A stretch of DNA of 64,000 nt, taken from NCBI GenBank assembly GCA_024362935.1, contig JANCRA010000167.1, forward strand, positions 1-64,000. Direction: 5' to 3'. The position numbers were made by a program, and so were the translations under genes. Numbering within the stretch: position 1 is the stretch's first letter; the number at the start of each line of letters is the position of its first letter. The stretch is from Setophaga petechia (Eukaryota > Chordata > Aves > Passeriformes > Parulidae). Below the pieces are notes generated by a model. It did no database searches. It had not been told where the DNA came from and saw only the letters and a program-made list of their open reading frames with translations. This document shows positions 21,201 through 31,051 of this stretch, piece after piece.

Positions 21201-23499
21201 CATAGTATCAACATAATATCAATATAATATAATATCAATATAATATAGTACTAATATTAATATAATATATAATAACTATGTATTATATATTTAAAGCATA
21301 TTCAATGTTTAACTTTGTATATGCTTTAAAAGCCTAAGTAGTGACAGCATAGTGACTTCCAGGAACCCACTGAGATTTCAGATTCCGTTTGGTTTTCTTA
21401 GGGATTTGCATCTTCTCCACTTTGTTGCAATAATTTGGAAGATGCCTGTGACAAAGTGCTAACCCTTCTCTGTATTCTGTGTTTAGTTCTTCAGTGAATA
21501 TGAGAAGTTACTTCATTCAGAAAATTATGTGACAAAGAGACAGTCACTTAAGGTAAGGCAATTTTATTTTCTTCTGAAATGCAAAGAGATTCCCTTTATT
21601 TTCAAGGTGAGTTAACTTTATTTGAAATGGCTTCTGTAACAGCCTTGAACAGTATTTATTTTAATTCTTCAGATCAGCTAATTTTTTTAGTCCAGTTGTT
21701 ACATATTTTAGTATCCAGCACAGACCAAAGTGATTTCTCTCCCTATGAAAAAATGGCTCCTCAAATTTCTTTATTTTTCTTGATTTTTTTCCTTCAACAA
21801 GTCTGCTTACATTTAAATAATTTAACAAAGATTCACACGATGTGCCTAAAGCAATACTGATCTTGCATTCAAGTAGGTAAGAAATTGTGAACATAAATGT
21901 AATGCAGAGCTTGCAGCAAAGGTGATCCTTGTGGGCAAAATCCTTTTAAACCCTTTAGGCAGCAAAAGAACAGTCAGTATTTCATTTGCTATACTAACCT
22001 GTTTTATTGGGTTTTTGGGTTTTTTAAAGGCATTCTTTCTATGTTGAATAGCTTTTGTATAAGTGGAAAAAATAATGAAGTCATGGGGGAAAAAATGAAA
22101 GACTTCTCTTTGCAATTCATAACAAGGGGGAACAATGGGATTTTTCACTTTCTGAGGAAAAGGAGAAACTGTGTGGTTGAAATAAGGGGAAAATGTGCAC
22201 CTGCACATGGAAATTTAGGGCACTTAGTTGTGTTGCTACCTTATCTCCTGACCACTGGTGCTGCCTTCCCAGAGCACCACACCACTTCAGGGGCTCTGAA
22301 AGCATTTATATATACAAATTAATTCTTCTGTTAGTAATTTTTTCATTTTTCATTCTTTTCTGCCTTCAGCTTCTCGGTGAATTGTTACTGGACAGACACA
22401 ACTTCACAATTATGACAAAGTACATCAGTAAACCTGAAAATCTCAAACTAATGATGAACCTTCTACGAGACAAGAGTCGTAACATTCAGTTTGAGGCCTT
22501 CCATGTGTTCAAGGTATGTTACCAAAGCCCACCAGGAAACAGAAGCAATCTGACCAGAAGTTGTTTAATTGAGTAAACTGCTTAGCTGAGCCTAAATGGA
22601 GCTGACCTTAATGTCTGCTGAGTGATTAAATAAAGGGAGCACTGATGTTTGCTTGATTATGATCCATCTTTACAAATAGATATCTTGGATATCTTTTGAA
22701 AACCATTTAGAAACCACTTAGGGACTTCCATGTGGTTGTCAGAGTTGCATCTCTCAGAAACTTTGGAATTGAATGCATTAAGATAAGGAGGAATGCATGA
22801 TTCCATACAAAATCATGGAGTTCAGAAGTGGTTTTATCACACTGCATGATGTCTGAAGGAGAGCAGTATTTCAGTCAGGTTCACCTGGATTGTAATTTGA
22901 ACATCATGCCAGATGGCTTCTGACTTTGCAGCAGACAAGCAGCTGAGAGTTATAACTGGAGGTCTAAAACTTTGCAGTGAAGTGTGAGATTCCCATCAGA
23001 TGCTGCACATGATACAAACCATGCATTTGCCATCGAATTTAACCATAAAGTGCCTTCAGTGGTTTCTGCAGAGGCTGTTGAGGCTGCTCACCTCCCACAG
23101 ACTAGATTTACTGTGGTACTGATGTTCAGCTTCTGCCCTGATTAAAAAAAAAATAATTTTATTAAAAAACTTGAAGTATTTTGGTGGGATACTGAAATAA
23201 TTAAAATACAGTTTTAATTTATCATCGTCAGTATTTTGGTAGATAATTTCTTTTTTAACTTAACCTTTTGTCTCTCGCTGTTGTGCTCAATGCCTTTTAT
23301 TTTCTTGCAGGTGTTTGTAGCCAATCCTAACAAGACACAGCCTATATTAGACATCCTTCTAAAGAACCAGACCAAACTTATTGAGTTCCTCAGCAAGTTT
23401 CAGAATGACAGGACCGAGGACGAACAATTTAATGATGAGAAGACCTATTTAGTTAAACAGATCAGGGATTTGAAGAGACCAGCACAGCAAGAAGCTTAA
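3117..23499 (+). CDS. CAB39: CAB39 / MO25-alpha, calcium-binding protein 39 (complete coding region, eight coding exons)
   Basis: Joining 3117-3230, 11201-11365, 15083-15201, 17107-17275, 19079-19138, 21487-21552, 22370-22513 and 23311-23499 gives 341 codons plus a TAA stop with no frame break. The product starts [16 protein letters not shown] and ends KRPAQQEA, which I recognise as MO25-alpha; 341 residues is the family length. Every junction has an AG acceptor and GT donor. MO25 is a cytosolic helical-repeat (armadillo-like) scaffold. It binds the C-terminal WEF motif of the pseudokinase STRAD and locks the LKB1-STRAD complex in its active state upstream of AMPK; it also stimulates MST3/MST4/STK25 and SPAK/OSR1 kinases. 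The ATG has A at -3 and lies 43 nt into its exon. The protein appears almost unchanged from mammals; one Thr in the last exon (NQTKLIEF) is, from memory, Ala in human. The name CAB39 is historical: no EF-hand is visible. Confidence 0.98.
6492..6587. repeat. Partial third copy of the inverted-repeat element
   Basis: Matches 8553-8649 in direct orientation and the reverse complement of about 7476-7568. Shared words include gtgaaatg, aaagcaaggaaaat and tatttacttctct. Confidence 0.85.
7050..7572. repeat. Left arm of a large inverted repeat
   Basis: Its reverse complement matches 8549-9047 nearly base for base. Within the 183-nt core 7122-7304 only three substitutions are visible by eye; the outer ends are more diverged, and there is one roughly 20-bp indel near 7445. 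A 60-codon open frame (starting [17 protein letters not shown]) is intact in both arms with two amino-acid differences, but has no recognisable homology. Confidence 0.93.
7820..7905. repeat. Dispersed repeat, copy 2
   Basis: Second copy of the element at 760-850, lying in the spacer of the large inverted repeat. Shared words include gattgttag, gatcatgg and tttttgga. Confidence 0.7.
8405..8480 (+). mobile_element. Possible CR1 LINE scrap
   Basis: The words accctggcacaggctgcctg, ggggaggtgctgg and tccatccatggag resemble the CR1 segment encoding the end of the reverse-transcriptase ORF. The match is short and diverged. Confidence 0.4.
8549..9047. repeat. Right arm of the large inverted repeat
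   Basis: Reverse-complement copy of 7050-7572, separated by a 976-bp spacer. The pair could form a long intramolecular hairpin in CAB39 pre-mRNA. Confidence 0.93.
11201..11365 (+). CDS. CAB39: CAB39 coding exon 2 (residues 39-93)
   Basis: Acceptor ttttctttag ends at 11200 and donor gtaaga starts at 11366. It encodes 55 residues from ATEEVSK to LQLIDFE, phase 0 at both ends, and continues the MO25 helical repeats. Confidence 0.97.
11366..15082 (+). other. CAB39: CAB39 intron 3
   Basis: AT-rich intron with no recognisable gene, mobile element or strong tandem repeat. It starts gtaaga and ends tttttgacag. Confidence 0.8.
15083..15201 (+). CDS. CAB39: CAB39 coding exon 3 (residues 94-133, last codon split)
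   Basis: 119 nt encoding [16 protein letters not shown] through FMLLK plus the first two bases of a Gly codon. Donor gtaagt starts at 15202, and the Gly codon is completed by the first base of the next exon at 17107. Confidence 0.97.
15202..17106 (+). other. CAB39: CAB39 intron 4
   Basis: AT-rich and bounded by gtaagt and aatag. I see no gene or assignable mobile element in it. Confidence 0.8.
17107..17275 (+). CDS. CAB39: CAB39 coding exon 4 (residues 133-189)
   Basis: 169 nt encoding [17 protein letters not shown] through DAFATFK, followed by donor gtaatc. The last 70 nt hold about nine CpG dinucleotides although the surrounding introns are CpG-poor. Confidence 0.97.
17406..18072 (-). mobile_element. 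Probable endogenous-retrovirus LTR remnant, minus orientation
   Basis: Read on the minus strand, the block has an AATAAA signal (TTTATT on + near 17469), then a GC-rich U5-like stretch ending in a CA dinucleotide at 17406 with retained CpGs (ccgcgg, tcgggg). This is the expected order for an LTR 3' end. The segment near 17880-18000 resembles songbird ERV LTR sequence as I remember it. The 5' end of the LTR was not found and no matching target-site duplication could be paired, so the right boundary is arbitrary and the adjacent compound repeat may be part of its U3. No retroviral coding sequence is seen. Confidence 0.45.
18075..18812. repeat. Compound tandem repeat A-A'-B-A-A-A-B
   Basis: A units of about 78 bp, each running from taaatacat to gaatgcaggtgtg, begin at 18075, 18153 (58 bp, internally deleted), 18395, 18473 and 18551 (81 bp). 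A distinct B unit of about 181 bp, containing cttcagctcctcctgagg and gtttcttctgtggccca-like sequence, lies at 18211-18391 and again at 18632-18812. The two AB blocks are therefore a higher-order duplication. It may be an expanded LTR U3 enhancer-type repeat, which is an inference. Confidence 0.8.
19079..19138 (+). CDS. CAB39: CAB39 coding exon 5 (residues 190-209)
   Basis: A 60-nt exon encoding 20 residues, [20 protein letters not shown]. Acceptor tcttacag ends at 19078, donor gtgagc starts at 19139, phase 0 on both sides. Confidence 0.97.
20297..20807 (-). mobile_element. Solo LTR of a songbird endogenous retrovirus, minus orientation, interrupted by (CCTCT)n
   Basis: On the + strand it begins TGTGGTGGTGTTT and ends AATATGTCAGTGACA, the reverse complement of a TG...CA LTR. 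It is flanked by perfect 6-bp direct repeats, gccaag at 20291-20296 and gccaag at 20808-20813. A 6-bp duplication is typical of ERVK-like integrases. Sequence on both sides of the internal CCTCT tract matches the LTRs at 33345 and 44859. The length of 511 bp against 379 and 409 in the other copies is largely due to the microsatellite. No internal retroviral genes remain. Confidence 0.88.
20366..20520. repeat. (CCTCT)31 pentanucleotide microsatellite inside the solo LTR
   Basis: Thirty-one uninterrupted CCTCT units (155 nt), i.e. a pure polypyrimidine/polypurine tract, replace the AT-rich segment that the sister LTRs have at this place. Open frames across it on both strands are composition artefacts. 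Confidence 0.97.
21160..21308. repeat. AT-rich simple repeat between two copies of a 20-bp direct repeat
   Basis: The sequence tttaaagcatattcaatgt occurs at about 21164 and again at about 21290, with a TAATA/ATAAT-type low-complexity tract between them. Confidence 0.7.
21487..21552 (+). CDS. CAB39: CAB39 coding exon 6 (residues 210-231)
   Basis: 66 nt encoding [20 protein letters not shown] plus LK; acceptor tgtttag and donor gtaagg. The phase is 0. Confidence 0.97.
21553..22369 (+). other. CAB39: CAB39 intron 7
   Basis: An 817-bp AT-rich intron ending in ctgccttcag. No further feature seen. Confidence 0.8.
22370..22513 (+). CDS. CAB39: CAB39 coding exon 7 (residues 232-279)
   Basis: 144 nt encoding [18 protein letters not shown] through FEAFHVFK; donor gtatgt. 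It forms part of the conserved C-terminal helical region; in the family this half of the scaffold contacts STRAD. Confidence 0.97.
22514..23310 (+). other. CAB39: CAB39 intron 8
   Basis: A 797-bp intron ending in tttcttgcag. No repeat or gene recognised. Confidence 0.8.
23311..23499 (+). CDS. CAB39: CAB39 last coding exon (residues 280-341 and stop)
   Basis: It encodes [17 protein letters not shown] through KRPAQQEA, then TAA at 23497-23499. The first AATAAA occurs only eight nucleotides after the stop (23507) but is unlikely to be the main poly(A) signal. Confidence 0.97.
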   Translation: MFVANPNKTQPILDILLKNQTKLIEFLSKFQNDRTEDEQFNDEKTYLVKQIRDLKRPAQQEA

Positions 23500-23615
23500 A
23501 ACTCCAATAAACCTTTAAAATATTAAACCCAAATTCAGCATTTGCTGTTAGATATTCAGCATCAGGCACTCTTATCGATTCATGAGGAACATTACTGCTA
23601 ATCTGCTGTTCAGTG

Positions 23616-23623
23616 AACGGTTT
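23616..23623 (+). promoter_or_regulatory. CAB39: miR-451 target site (perfect 8-mer seed match)
   Basis: AACGGTTT, 117 nt after the stop codon, is the exact reverse complement of the first eight bases of miR-451. CAB39 is an experimentally established miR-451 target in mammals, which links an erythroid microRNA to LKB1 signalling. That the site is used in birds is an inference. Confidence 0.75.
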
Positions 23624-25878
23624 TTGTTTTTCTCTTTTCATTTTTAGTCCAAGTTGAGAAACATAGCTGCTGCTTTCTTGCACAATGTGGACTTTCTTGA
23701 TATTTGTGTCATTTCAGAATTCAAAGACACTGCTTGTTTTAGGAGTCCTGAAAAGAAAGATTCTAGGTTCGTGAAAGCAAACATATAGATACTAGTTTGG
23801 TCTAGGAGAGAAGGTATTCATGTAGTTAAGTGACAGGTTGCATGCTTGCAAATCTGAATAAATCTGTATGTTTGCACTTACCTTGTTTGAGATAATGAGC
23901 ACAACGTGACCTGTGCATACCTGGCACCATAGTATAAGATTATATGCCTTGATTAAAAACAAAAAAAATGTGCAGTGCTTTATTTGTAATCAAAGGGGAA
24001 ATGTATCTAAGATGTGAGCTTATTGGGATAAACAGTTGTCTTGCAAATAAACTGATATTGAAACTTAGCAACTTTTAAAAGAGTGAAATCTCAAGGTTCA
24101 TAAGGAAAATGTATATATGCCTTTCACTGCTTTTTAGAATTTTTTTTTTGACATGATTTGATTTTTCTGAGACTTGACTTGTAAACTTGGAAATATGTTC
24201 TAAGGGGTTTTGTTAATTTTACTTTAAAGGTATTTCAGACAGTAGACCTGGCAGTGACATTTTGCATTTCATTTCAACAATGCTTGCTGGTTTCTTTTGT
24301 ATATAACTCCTAGGCTGCTCATTTCTTTAAAATATGATTTAATTTGTACAGCAGAGGAATGTTATTGTATTAGTCTGTAACTATTACCTAATATTGAGTT
24401 TTGCAAAATGAATGCTCATATGTAATTGAATACTTCAGATCACATGGAAATGCTGATTTAACAATCTTAAGTACTGCAGCATTTAAAAGGAAACAAACAC
24501 CCAAACCCAAACAAATTCTTTGTATTCATATATCTAATGGGGTGCCATCAATTAGGGTAGGCTGAACCAGAGAACTGGAACCCTTTCTGCTATGTTCTTA
24601 CCAGATAATATTGGCCTTATTTAATTACACTAGCATTGTGCTCACCAGCTCTGCAAATGGCAAGGATTATGCTGAATTAATATTGATTCCTCTGACTTCT
24701 GGGGAGCCTGCAGTGCATCATTTCTGACAGTAAATAACTCAGTCCAATAGTTGTGTGAGTGATTTCATTCCCTCCAACCTCAAGAAGCAATTCCATAGGT
24801 GTCCTAGGATAACAAAATGATCTCATTTTTGTTGATTTCGTTCTTTGTTGCTGCAAACTATCAGTATTTATAAAAACAGAAAACCCAACTGATTTTGCAC
24901 CATGTTTTTGTTACTGTGACCATACAAAAGGAATCTACTAAATATAGCTAAATGATGTTATTAAAATTGTATCTATCCATCATATAGTAACGCTGAGATC
25001 GCAGCCAAGCAAAAACTCGTGGATTGGGGTCTGGAAGTTCCAATTCTGCATGACTGAATGATTGTGAATGCTACAGAAAATGTTTCTTGCTTCCTGTCCT
25101 CTTCCCATTTGAAATATTTCACAATCAGTGACGTTTGAGCTGATTTGAAAGCCTTCACAAGGAAAATCCCAGAGCTCCAGAAAATTGAGTGTTTTCACTC
25201 GGTTGGTTAAAACTGCTCTTAACATTAAAATTGGTCTTTTAAAGGTTCTTAACGTGTCCTTTGCAAACAGAATCATTTTGCTTACAGGAAAGAAAATAGC
25301 TGGCTCTTCCCAGAGATGCCAGGCAGAGCTGGCATGAGGTGGTGTTGTAGCTCAGTACTAACTGTCTGTTATATTTTGGTTTATCATAGCTGAGTGGAGG
25401 AAACATTATTTGCCAAGTTACTCACCATAACATGTAAGGCTTCCTCTTTAGAAAGATGTAGATGTGCTAAAGATTTCTATGTGTAAAGAAGTGAAAACAT
25501 TTGGACTGGGATAGAGGTTTCTCTATATTAGGCCTTGGAATCAATGGCTATGGTGACTTTTTTAATATGTGGAAACATTTGAATGTTGGCTTTTGAAAAG
25601 AAGTTGTATTTAAATTAAAGCTCCTTTGATGTGCTGTTCATATTAAAAAACTTGTTCTGGAAGTGGTTTCTTATCTGCTTGAAGGCTTAAGGGTATTACT
25701 AAACATATTTAAATGCAAGCTTTTTTTTTTTTGGTTTTTGTTTTGGTTTCCTTTTTTTTTTTTTATAATAATAAGAGATGTATACAATTGTAATTCTATT
25801 TCCGTGGTAGCATTTCATTTCTCCTGAGGAAAATGTTTCGTACCCAAAAAATCTGGCTGGCCCCATAATTTAAATTAA

Positions 25879-25884
25879 AATAAA
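25879..25884 (+). terminator. CAB39: Distal poly(A) signal of CAB39
   Basis: AATAAA in a taaattaaaataaaatttt context, followed within 20 nt by a GU-rich element. It marks the likely 3' end of the long CAB39 transcript. Confidence 0.7.
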
Positions 25885-25905
25885 ATTTTGAAGAAAAATG
25901 TGTGT

Positions 25906-27555
25906 TCTTTACTGTATTACTGAAGAGGATCAGTTTCTTGTGGATGTGTACCAGGTCTCCCTTATTGCCTTAGAGTGGCTCAGCTTTCTTCCTTTCAAAT
26001 ACAAAATCATTTTAAGTCATGAAAAACTCTGGCTCACACAAACATTTTTAAAGAATTAAGACAAAGTGCTGTATTAAAGATGCAATCAATTTTAATTCAT
26101 TGTTGGTAGCCTCCCTTGCCTTGTATGATTATTGCTGATTCTGTTTCTTTTTGGCAAGGGCAAAGAGGAGATGCTGTTTCCTGTGTCCTGGCTGGAGACA
26201 GGCCCTGATGAGGTTGGTTGATCAATTTTTGGCCCTTCACTTCTCTGATTTTCAGGAGCTGAGTCTGTAATTGGTCACTGGGTTTCCTGCTGCCTCTGGA
26301 GCTGCTGTCACAGGTAATGTGTTTGCCCCAGCTAATGCAGTGTAGCAAACATCAGGAGTGTTGTGTTTTAACCATCATTCAGGAGCTTTTGGTGCAGCTT
26401 CTGCGGGTGGTTTTGTTCAGCAACATTCCTGAACAAGAAGCTGCCCTTCAGGAACATCATTAACTTTGCAGACAAATATTTGGTCTTGGTAGCCCCTAAA
26501 GACCAGATTATGAGGGATGTTAAAATTAGGGCTCATTTGTGTCCTTTTTTGTCTAGGGGCATTATTAGTTGTTTTGTAACGAGGTTGATAAATCATAGTT
26601 GGAGGGTTGAGAGTCAGTAATTCATTGATTATCTAGAGACCACAGCTGTTTGAGCCTCTGTAGAAAAAGTTGGCATTTCTCTCCCTCACACACAGGAAGA
26701 TCCCAGATCCCAGGGGGAAGGGGTAATTAGTACAGGTAATCAGACAAATGGCAAATTTTAATTGAGTGGACAAGTCGGGCACTTGATGAGGTGTTTGAAA
26801 TGGCCCTGGTGGGAGGAAGCACATGAAATGCAAGGAGGAGTTTCCCTGACTGGTTCAAATTTGCTTTCCCCACAGAGGTGATGAGCAGGACCTGCCCTCT
26901 GAGCTGGCACCTCCAGGACCCCGAGCAGGAGCTGTGGGATCACGCTGGGACAAAGCTGCTGTCAGTGAGTCTCCCTCTGTTATTCTGTTAGAAATTCTGA
27001 GTTATTCCCTGCAGGCAACTCCATCAGCTTTCCTTCTGCTTTTTCCCCTTTTCCCCCTTTGCTGGCTGCTGTGTTGAATTATTTCCCTGCCTGTGCTGCT
27101 TCTCTCCCCATGGCTGTTCACTGGTGCCATCTCTTTGGGTGCAGTGCCTTTATTTTCTGTCACCTTTGTGGTTGTTTCTCTGATCCATCTGTATTCCTTT
27201 CCCCAAAGGTTTTGGCCTTTGTCAGGCACTTTTAAGTGCTGTTTTCTGTTAGCTTTCCAGCACATTGCAATTCAAGGTGATGTTTTGTATCATAATGAGA
27301 AAAACATTACCCTGTTCTTTTACATGTTACCTCCTTAAATCAGTGTCTAGCTTAATCTGAGCACACTGAACTTGTGAAGAGTTTTTTCTGGCATATATCA
27401 TCTATATTTATAAGTGTACAAGGGCAGATCCAGTTCAAATCCCACATGACTAGAGGCAGGTCAAAACATCCCAAAAATCACAACCTGGAAAAAAGCTGAA
27501 AGGAGGGAGCAGTGGTGTGCATCAATGTATTGCATTCTTTGAAGGAAATTGCCTG
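25906..27555. other. Intergenic, start of the CAB39-ITM2C interval
   Basis: No gene recognised. A short inverted repeat is visible near 26490-26565 (agcccctaaagac against gtctaggggc). Small open frames here lack homology. Confidence 0.6.
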
Positions 27556-28105
27556 TTTCAGGAGAGAATGACAGAGAGGGACACTACCTGCAAGAGCATG
27601 GAGTGACAGGACAAAGGGGAATAGCTTTAAACTGAAAGAGGGCAGGTTTGGATTAGATAGTAGGATATTTTTTTTATTGTAAGGGTGGTGAGGCAGTGGT
27701 ACAGGTTGCCCAGAGAAGTTGTGGGTGCCCCATCCCTGTGTGGAGGATGCTTAGGGTCAGTGATAGGGCCAGGATGAATAGGATTATGTTTATTACTCTT
27801 CTCTGGGCTTAAACCAGAATCTAAGGATTGGAAGTCTATTGTAATTAATATACTAGAAGAGTAAGATCCTCATCAGTAGGTAGACATGTAGAGGAATAAT
27901 CATACAATGTCTATGAAGTGTCAGTATCAGGTGGCTGCTTCAAATCCAGAGTGGTGATGTGATGTGAAGTGTAATGGGGGAGTGGGCTAAAAGTGGTGAC
28001 TGGGCTAGTGGAAGGAGTCCCTGCCCATGTGGGGGGCTGGAGTGAGATGATCTTTGAAGTCCCTTCCAACCCAGACCATTCTGTGGTCCTCTGTGTTCTG
28101 CTTCC
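27556..28105 (+). mobile_element. CR1 LINE 3' fragment, interrupted
   Basis: The left part (ggagtgacaggacaaagggg, aactgaaagagggcaggttt, tggtacaggttgcccagag, tgccccatccctg) and right part (ggctagtggaaggagtccc, gatgatctttgaagtccctt, ccaacccagaccattctgtg) are consecutive CR1 3'-end segments in plus orientation. Between about 27785 and 27998 lies roughly 210 bp without CR1 similarity. The right end carries degenerate ATTCTGTG-type terminal octamers. Confidence 0.88.
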
Positions 28106-30711
28106 TGTTTGGAAATATCTGCTGATGCACCTCTCTTTAAAAAATGCCACCACAAAAGCCCAAGTTATACAGCCAGCTTAGATTTTTGGTGAGTGTATTG
28201 TATTCACAACAAAAAATAAAGGCAAGCTCTTTTTTAGAGGGCTCCTGTTGGAGATTCTGATTTGCACAAGTAAGGATATTTTGTTTCCTTGCTCAAAAAC
28301 GCCCTGGCCAGAACTGACACCCTTATTTTCCATAAAGGGACCCTTGAGGCTGAAGGTTTTCCCTTGCAGGAGAGTTCTGCAGCTGTGCTGTGGTGGGGCT
28401 GTGTAATCCAGAATGCAGGATTATGTGCACCAAAGGAGGGTGTCCCATTGCTGCAGGTGACAGCACCTGGGTGCCACTGGCCTCATGTGTTCTGATGCTG
28501 GCAGCACTGCAGAATTTACCAGGAGAGCATGTTTGGAGTGAGGGAGCATAAACACTGTGCAGTAATAGAAAGATAACAATTTAGATGTGTTTTAGTAGAT
28601 ATGTTTAGAAGAAAAGAAAATAAATGATTGCAGTTGTCTGTTCTCCTTGCCTGAAATTAAACCATCAGTAGGTATTTTTCCACTTCTTCCCTTGCAAATT
28701 CCTTGTGCTGAGCTTCATGGAGGATCCCATTAAGAGTTCTTTTTTCCTTTTGTGGCAGCCTTTGGGAATGTGCTCACATCCCACCAAGGAGAAACTCAGG
28801 GTAATAAAAATATGAGTGTTGCTTAACAAGGTTCTACAGTTAAAGATACTGAACTGAATTTAATAATGCTTAGTGTCATTGAGAGACTTGAAGGAAGGAT
28901 TAGGTTTGCATTTATTTGAGCATAAAACAAGAATAAAAGCTGTATAGATTTCTTAGATCTGTTTTAAGAATGTTGTCTATTGCAACATTAATAAATAAGC
29001 CTTTGTAACTATAATTCAGGGCATCTAAATAAGGCATGCAGTGTTGAACAGTTTAAACCATGAGATGTGAGCCAGCCAAGCTCCTGGCCTCAGGTCTTTA
29101 ACAGCATCTCCAGATTGTATGGAATTAAAAGAAAAAGTGACAGTTTGAGAAATCAGAGTGTAATTCAGGTTTCTGGGCATCCAGACATTGAGAAATACAG
29201 TCTGGAGAGAGTAAAAGGTGCAAAGGTTCACCTGGCTGGAAAACTTCAGATTGCTGCTGAATTTCCTCACCTTCCATCTCTGCAATTACAGAGTGCTGGG
29301 TTGTGCCAGCTAATATCCAAATTATGTGGAAACAGCATTTAAGGATTTACAATAATTCTCCTTTTCTAAAACATACTTTTCCCTAGCAGTTGTGTCTTGA
29401 ATTGGGAGAAGAGTCCCACAAACCCAGTATGGGCAGAGCAGGGTTTTCCTGTTTCTGCAGGGGGAAATCCTTTGGGCTGCAGTTGGTGATACTGCACATG
29501 CTGCAGGTTGGAGGAGCCCTTACAACACACAGAGCTGCAGGTGAGGCTGATCTTGGCTGTAAATCATCCCAGAGGGATGTTCTGGAAGGACAAAAAGCAC
29601 AGATACAGCAAACATAGCAGGGATAGTTACAGACCTATGGAACGCTGTAAGATGAGTTCACTGGAGCTTGTCAATAGCTTGAAAATATCTATTATGTAAT
29701 TTCAAAAGTGATTTTTGTTGCAATCCTAGGTTCAAGGCCATCAGAATGCAATATGTGGAATATGCTGCACGTTATACAGGCAGGCTTGGAATTTTGGCTT
29801 CAGTTTATCTAATTTAAAATACCAGGTACTTGACAAGAACCAAAGTGTGAAAAAGCTGTGATGGGCAGATGCTGAAAGTGTTCTTGATTCTTGGTGTTAC
29901 TTGGGAAGCAGGAACCCAGCTTGCACATTTCTAGTGCCAGTCTTTGGCTTGTGTGTTCACCAAGTTTGGGTGAAACCTGCAGGTGGAGGGGGGAGACGTG
30001 GTGAGAAAAATGAAAATGTTAAAGTACTACACAATTCATTCCTTACTGCTGCTTTGCAATTTTAAAAGGTTTTCCATTTATGTCTTTGATACAAGAGTAA
30101 CCTGAAAGCTAACACTGGGATAATTTAAATTTTTGTGCAGAAAAAAGAGAGCATTTAAGAGAGCATTAAGTTATGAGTTATTTATTTTAACTGAATGCTT
30201 CTTCTGAGCAATGCTTTTTCTGTCAGCCTTGATTGGTGTAAATTAAATTTCCCTTGACTGTGCATGGCAGGTTGGTAATTAGTAACACATGACTGCAGTG
30301 CACACTTGGTGTCAAGTTTGTGGGGTGCTCTGGTCTAAGATTGATATGGGAAAATTCATGGCTACAGTGAGTTATTGTCAATTTTAGACATCACAGTTTC
30401 AAAAACAAAGTCTTATTTTACTAATAAAGGTGTGCAGAACCACGGAGTTGATAATGCTTGCATTGATCAGTGCAATGCCTGATGGTTTTTCACAATGAGT
30501 AGCAGACTCTAGTCTGGTTTGGACAAACACCTGGCAGGCAGGTGAGAGCCCAGGTGCCCCATTGCTGTGTTTGCCTGTGGCTTTGGCTCAGTGCCACCAG
30601 CTCTGGAGGCTCTGCCAGCTCCCAGGAGGGAAGGCTGAGCTCCAGCTGCCCCAGCTGTGCTGGCTGAGCTGATGGCTCCTGCCCCATGCCACAGATCAGC
30701 TCAAACCTGCA
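28106..30711. other. Intergenic stretch with no recognised feature
   Basis: AT-rich on the whole; no gene, LTR or tandem repeat that I can support. Confidence 0.55.
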
Positions 30712-31051
30712 GGGCACAGAGCCTGGGGCAGGACACAGAGCCTGGGACAGGGCACAGAGCCTGGGGCAGGGCACAGAGCCTGAAGCAGGGCACAGAGCCT
30801 GGGGCAGGACACAGAGCCTGGGACAGGGCACAGAGCCTGGGGCAGGGCACAGAGCCTGGGGCAGGACACAGAGCCTGGGGCAGGACACAGAGCAGGACAC
30901 AGAGTCTGGAGCAGGACACAGAGCAGGACACAGAGTCTGGAGCAGGACACAGAGCAGGACACAGAGCCTGGGGCAGGGCACAGAGCCTGGAACAGGGCAC
31001 AGAGCCTGGGGCAGGACACAGAGCAGGACACAGAGCCTGGAGCAGGACAGG
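30712..31051. repeat. 19-bp minisatellite (15 full and 4 short units)
   Basis: The unit ggcacagagcctggggcag varies at a few positions (ggcaca/gacaca, cctggg/tctgga). Four 12-bp short units (gacacagagcag) are interspersed in the right half. Both strands stay open over long spans because few units contain stop codons; these frames are not genes. Confidence 0.96.

Larger units (their letters stand above)
19139..21486 (+). other. CAB39: CAB39 intron 6
   Basis: It contains a solo LTR with a pentanucleotide expansion (20297-20807), probably inserted into older repeat sequence, and an AT-rich low-complexity tract (21176-21300). The left third (19139-20040) shows nothing recognisable. Confidence 0.8.
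23500..25905 (+). other. CAB39: CAB39 3' untranslated region
   Basis: About 2.4 kb of AT-rich sequence contiguous with the last exon, similar in length to the long 3'UTR of mammalian CAB39. Candidate poly(A) hexamers AATAAA occur at 23507, 23857, 24046 and 25879; the last is followed by a GU-rich tgtgtgttcttt and is the best distal site. The exact cleavage position is inferred. Confidence 0.75.
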
